From Candolleomyces eurysporus (lineage: Eukaryota > Basidiomycota > Agaricomycetes > Agaricales > Psathyrellaceae), in NCBI GenBank assembly GCA_027579435.1, contig JANBPK010001091.1, forward strand, positions 1-50,819: a stretch of 50,819 nucleotides of DNA, read 5' to 3'. The translations under genes were made by a program, and so were the position numbers. Shown piece by piece: positions 46,188-50,819 of the stretch (position 1 is its first letter; each line of letters begins with the position of its first letter). The notes below the pieces were generated by a model, which did not search any database, was not told the DNA's origin, and was given only the letters and a program-made list of their open reading frames with translations.

Positions 46188-49178
46188 ATGCCTCCCAGAC
46201 CACTCGAGAGAGACGATTTAGATTCAACTCACGAGTATCCCTTCGCCTTGATTGAGCAGGCAGCCAGTGGAGAAACATGGGTTTCTCCGACTAAGGCTGT
46301 AAAACAGTACCATCGACCCTTGAAGAGGAGGAGGAAGAGGGCAAGTCCACGGCGAGCTGAGGCTGAGCACGATGCTTTGCCTAACTCGGAACAGGACTCG
46401 GTAACCGATGATGTAGGCTTTAGTCCCTGGGACTCAGTGTCCACAGAGTTCGTCTCCGAGTCCGCAACTGGCCCGATCACTACCAATGCCGACCTTGCGG
46501 ATTACATCGAGGCTGTTGAAACGTTCGGTGCTGGCTGGTACTGCATTAGCGATTCGCTATTCGTTGTTCAAGGTTGGGATATACATCGTGTTAAACCAAC
46601 AGTATGCTTTCTCCCCCACATTTTGGCTATTCACTAAAACACGTTGTCTTGCGATACTCACTAGAACAATTGGTATCACTTTCAACACCTGGAGATCGAA
46701 AGTGATGTCGTTGTCGCGTGCACATGCCCTCGGCACACTCAAGATTCAACATGCGTTCACCAAGAATTCTTCAATATGTACGACGTGGAGTCGCTATTGT
46801 CAATGACAGCCTTGATTGATGCACCTGGTATGCAACTATGTAGGCCTCTTGTCATTATACATCTAACTCTTTGTAGATGATGAGAAGGCCGCTATCTACT
46901 TCCGCCAACAGCTTCCCAATGCCCCGGAGTTTTTGACCATGTTCTCCGTGAAAGGCTTTTCCACCTCTGAATTGAAAGGCCGCGCCATCGTCTCCCATAC
47001 CGGCGTACAACCCTCGGGCGGAACATGGAAGTGCTCGAAGCATGCAGACGGCACTCTATGTCTGCATGTGAGAGACGCCTTTGACCTGTTCCAGTTAGTG
47101 ATCGGGGAAGACGGTCAAGAGTTAGATCCGGCAGTGTTTGTCAATACTCCTGCCCTAGGTTTGTCTCCTCCTGTTGCCTATTCTGGTGTTGAACGTTACT
47201 GATTATAACGGCAGCTTCACTCACTCGCCTGGAGTCTGTCTCCCATTCCTCCATNCCCCCCCCCCATTTCACTGGCCTTGAAACATGACTCTGTCTCATA
47301 TCCTCGCCCTCCACCATTCCGAAATCCACCAGTTTCGACCCTGACTCTTGAATGCGGAGGGTCTTGCCCTTGCCCTGGGGGACGAACCTTCTACATCCCC
47401 GAGTCACCTACCACTATACGGAGCTGCCGCATCTATACCCTGCTTGCCGTTTACGAAGGTACGATCGAGCTTCAGTCCTGCCCGAACTGTCCCAGCGCTC
47501 GTCGGCGTTTCATTGGTCCCGATCCTGCCAAGCAGGGCCTTTTCAACTTCAATAACTCCATTCTCATGAGCCACGAACTCCTCGACGAATACACAATGGC
47601 GTTTGTCACATCCGAAACACCGTTCAATGCTTTTGTCGCCACCGTCGCCCATCGGTATCTCGTTTCCGGTGCCGAATTTATGGGGGACGATCTATTTCGT
47701 TCAATATGGTTTGCCTATGCGACTCACCTTGCCATGGACAACGACATGCGCTGTACACGATGCGGGATCTGTCCTGACACCGTCATCTGGGATGGGATCA
47801 CTCTGGCGTTCGGACGAAAACACCTCTCCGCAAATCTTACTCCTCCAACGCAAACGTCGGCAACTTCTCTCCTGCGTTCCAACGTCAAGAATCACCCAAG
47901 GCAGCAACTTCTTCCGGATCCAGCTCTACGCAAACTTATTCGCCAGGTCGTAAATACACCAAAGCTTGAGGACCTTTTGGTGAAGAATGTAGATGAGGGG
48001 CCAACCTCCGATGCCGCAAAGATAGAGCTGGATCGTCAGTCTCGCCAGGTTGTTGAACACCTGGCTCGTGTAGACGCAGTATATGCAGGGCTCGAAAAGG
48101 AATGCAGGCCCCTTGCGTTTCTTTTCCTCGAGGCGTACGGGGCGGCCGCATTTTTGCAAAAGAAATCGGCACCTTCCACCACAACGCGCTTTTTTCTGCA
48201 GGTGGGTCAACTGTGATTCAATCGAAGCTTGGGTCTTTTAACCCCGTAATTGTAGATCGCCGCAGAGGAGTCCATCCTCCAAATGATCAACGGCGCTGCC
48301 TTGGCCGATCTTGGGAATTTTATGGCTAACCCACTACCCAAGTACCTCACGACATTGCTTTCTATACCTGGTCTATACCGTGTCTTGAAGGCTCAGTCAT
48401 CCATCAGCGAGTTTATTCCTCTACTCGAGTGGCTTGCAAAGAGGGCAACTACCGTGCTTCATGACCTATCGGTGGAGTGTCTCCCCTTGTCAACTGGAGC
48501 TGCAGCAGACGTCCCAGATTCCGACTGGAAGGTGGTATGTATATCGACTCATTTTTCTAAGCAACGACATCTCATTTATTGAATCGCTAGACTGGAACCT
48601 TCTACAGTCTCCCCCAGATACGACAACGCCCCACCTATCCCCGTTTAAAATCCGATCGTAAGAAGGATGTTTCAAAGCCTCGGGGAGATAGATGCGGCAA
48701 ATACTACACTCAGTACGGAGAAAGAAGGCTGACGGGTGGCATCATGGTGGCATGGTGCACACACTCCGTCTGTTATGGTTTTCACTGCATCCCCGAGAGC
48801 GAAGGTCGCAATGACGTATTCTCTGCAATGGTAACACGCTGGCCTGTGGCTCCGAAACGCGTGATCTACGACTTCGCGTGCGCCCTAGGTCCGTATTGCA
48901 TGCTGCGGGAGCCAGAATTCTTCAAGAACACATTCTTTGCCATTGACCACTTTCACAGTGCCGGACACACGAAGTGTAGCCCCGCAGCATTTCTTTCCGA
49001 GTACGCAAATGTGGATCCCCGGCTAGTTTCCATCAACTCGAGTGCAGGAGAGTGCGGGAATAGTGGTCTCAGAAGAATTCGCAAGTCGGTCAGTTACATG
49101 GGTCAGGAACGAGCTATCATATTTACAAAGGTATTTTTATCTGCATGGAATAGGCTTCGTTTACGGAAAATGGAATAA
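46188..49178 (+). CDS. KDZ-type transposase with SWIM zinc finger and Cys clusters
   Basis: Exons are 46188..46601, 46665..46827, 46877..47158, 47215..48201, 48256..48534 and 48591..49178, about 903 residues if the N + C10 run at 47255-47265 is one base too long. Order: basic N-terminal tail (RPLKRRRKRASPRR); SWIM-type finger VACTCPRHTQDSTCVH (CxC..CxH, about 157-170); Cys-rich clusters (LECGGSCPCPG, LQSCPNCPSARRRF, MRCTRCGICPDTVIWDG) like the CxC domains that accompany KDZ transposases; then the KDZ core with GGIMVAWCTHSVCYGFH, VIYDFACALGPYCMLRE, FFAIDHFHSAGH and INSSAGECGNSGLRRI, whose Asp and Glu are the likely catalytic acids. It would cut and paste its element in the nucleus. No inverted repeats were found. 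Apart from the C run no lesion is seen, so it may be recent. Confidence 0.88.
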
Positions 49179-49440
49179 TCTTCTTTCTTCCTGATTTAAA
49201 TCGAGTGATGACCTGAGCTTTTAAATCCCGATTCGAGATCTCACCCCGCGCTCCTCTTCCTGAGGTAGATCGTTCAATCCTCATGCACGTTAATTCTGGC
49301 TTCAATTCGAGTGTTCGTCCCTCTAAGCCCATGTCAAAAAATTAGTGAGTCTCATTGTTTGGTCACCAAGGAGCGAGAGAACCAGGTTCAGGCTACGAGA
49401 TACGAAAAAATAATGATGAATAAAATATAGGGAGCCGTCA
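49179..49440. other. Spacer behind the KDZ gene
   Basis: AT-richer sequence with no gene. The right end of the element may lie here; I could not find a match to the left side. Confidence 0.4.
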
Positions 49441-49444
49441 AACA

Positions 49445-50819
49445 GGATGCCCTCTACTCCTCTTCCCCGGCCGGCCAACCGTATTTACCAGGCTGCCATT
49501 CCCTACCAGAGTCCTCTGTCCGGGATGCTGAGGGTAGTGCCCAAGCCAGCCACCGAGAATTGGGACGACGAAGGTTCTGGGATTGGGTTTCGACTCACCA
49601 CAACACTCGTAACAGCCGTAGTCCTCGTCGTCGTGGTCGGGAGCAGACGCCCACTCCAATGAGAATTCTTTCAGGAGCTCGTTCGAAGGCGTTTTGACCT
49701 TCCACCGCTCCAACAAGCTGGGAGGCAAAAAAGCCCTCCATTCACCTCGCTCCGATGTTGATCCAGCTACCTCTCTCATTGGAAGGTATGATGACCTTCC
49801 GTCTTGTCTCTTGAAGGTCGTATTGACGTCTAGTCCGGACTCGGGACACGGCTGGGAGGTATTTTCACCTTCCACCATCTACTCTTTGCTAAGTTGCCTT
49901 CTGTGGTCTTCCCTCGCACTTGCAGGTCGCACTCCCTTCCGGCCTCGACCCAGAATCCGATCAAAAGGTATTCGTACCTTCCATCATGCGCCCTGTTTTG
50001 TCGGAACGTAGGTGTACATTCCGAGTTCCTCTTTTGACTGGAAGGCGCTCGTATCTTCCATCGTCCTCGTTTTGTTAAGTTGGAAGGTATGAAAGCGTTC
50101 CCTTTCGCCTCTCACAGGTCGTCCGCCCTTCCAACCTCAATGCAGGGCTCGACCAGAAGGTATTTGCACCCTCATCGCTCTCTTCGGAAGGCAGAAGGCA
50201 CGAGTGCCTTCCAGGATGTAGCTGACCCAGAACCCGGCTGGAAGGCGTTTGCACCTTCCATTGTCCTCCCTCTGTTAAGTTGGAAGGTACGAGTGCCCTC
50301 CGGTCTCCTTCCACGAAGATAACATTCCCTTCCGTCCTCGGCCCAGGATTCCTACCTTCCAAACCCAGTTTCGACTGGAAGATATTTATACTTTTCATCA
50401 GCTCTCCGTTTCGATGGAGGGTACTGGGACCTTCTATTCCCGTCTCTCGCAGTCCAGGCTCCCTTCTGTCCTCGACCTCGTACCCAACTGGAAGGTATTC
50501 GTTCCTTCTATCGCCTTCTGTGTTGTATTGGAAGTTGAGAGTCCCTTCAACGGCTCCTCGTCGACGGTGATACTCCCTTCCGACCTTAATCCAGAACCCG
50601 ATCGGAAGGCACTCGCACCTTCGATTGTTCTCTCTCAGTTTTTTGGAAGGTACGGGTACCTTCCACGCCGCTCACAGGTCCTTCCGTAGCTCAACCAGGA
50701 CTGGAACAGAAGGCATTTGCACCTTCCATCACCCTCTCCCTGTTGAAGGTACGAGTGCCTTCCGGGTTAAACCTCGACTGGAAGGCACTAGCACCTTCCG
50801 TAGCTCAACCAGGATTTGA
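49445..50819. repeat. Satellite-like array of GGAAGG..CCTTCC palindromes
   Basis: A motif of the form GGAAGGYRYNNGYACCTTCC recurs, for example at 49781, 49965, 50040, 50240, 50281, 50491, 50603, 50645 and 50780. It is often preceded by CCTCGACCCAGAACCCGACT-like text, with a spacing near 110 bp. Many units are imperfect palindromes; 50645-50664 has 9-bp perfect arms. Copies are diverged and become clearer toward the right edge, where the array continues out of the window. Open frames run through it on both strands because of its composition; they are not taken as genes. Confidence 0.75.

Noticed and set aside
43370..49440. Terminal inverted repeats of the KDZ element
   Set aside because: I compared the flanks by eye and found no convincing matching ends; a computed search is needed.
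49694..50819. Several open frames of 60-105 codons in the palindrome array
   Set aside because: They come from the repeat composition, occur on both strands and shift between units.
49445..50819. Telomeric repeats at the right end
   Set aside because: No TTAGGG-type tandem repeat is present; the array is a longer palindromic unit.

Overview
The window looks like genomic DNA of a filamentous basidiomycete (Agaricomycetes-like). Genes are split by short introns of about 50-75 nt with GT..AG ends and CTGAC-type branch sites. The families present are typical of mushroom-forming fungi: NACHT NLR-like proteins, KDZ transposases, kinase-like pseudogenes, microsomal P450 fragments and a YIF1 secretory protein. 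I cannot name the species.

Region 1-39.4 kb is a head-to-tail array of ten NACHT P-loop NTPase paralogs, all on the minus strand (called A to J here), spaced about 4-6 kb apart. Each complete copy has three exons: a roughly 130-residue N-terminal exon ending in a conserved 'NVGGNIQIDSSQHVHN' segment, a roughly 545-residue exon with the NACHT and downstream helical region, and a roughly 55-70-residue acidic C-terminal exon. None has C-terminal WD40, TPR or ankyrin repeats. E and G read intact. F and D are intact apart from ambiguous bases, and H is open but short at its C-terminus. B, C and I carry frameshifts. A is cut by the window edge. J has lost its N-terminus and P-loop. Two subfamilies can be separated by intron length (A, D, E, F versus B, C, G, H, I, J). 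Between the copies lie repeated 3'-flank modules, solo exon relics and degraded passenger genes: two pieces of a P450, a YIF1-like gene, an acetylglutamate kinase pseudogene and a kinase-like pseudogene.

At 39.43 kb the array ends in a chimera. NLR copy J is joined, through a 10-bp microhomology, to the 5' part of a basic, proline-rich gene (start at 40293). One extra base at the junction is all that keeps the two from forming one open protein.

Region 41.5-49.2 kb holds an unknown acidic protein gene (minus) and what looks like a KDZ transposon neighbourhood: a small basic MGRPRLY-type gene (plus), a Gly/Pro-rich coiled-coil gene (minus), and a six-exon KDZ transposase with a SWIM-type zinc finger (plus). 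The last two start only 60 bp apart, divergently. From about 49.45 kb to the end is a satellite-like array of short palindromes (GGAAGG...CCTTCC) with a spacing near 110 bp.

How it fits together: the array looks like a birth-and-death NLR cluster that diversifies by tandem duplication, exchange between copies, capture of host gene fragments and small indels, next to a transposon and a satellite. Several Ns sit against homopolymers, so single-base frameshifts at homopolymers may be sequencing errors.
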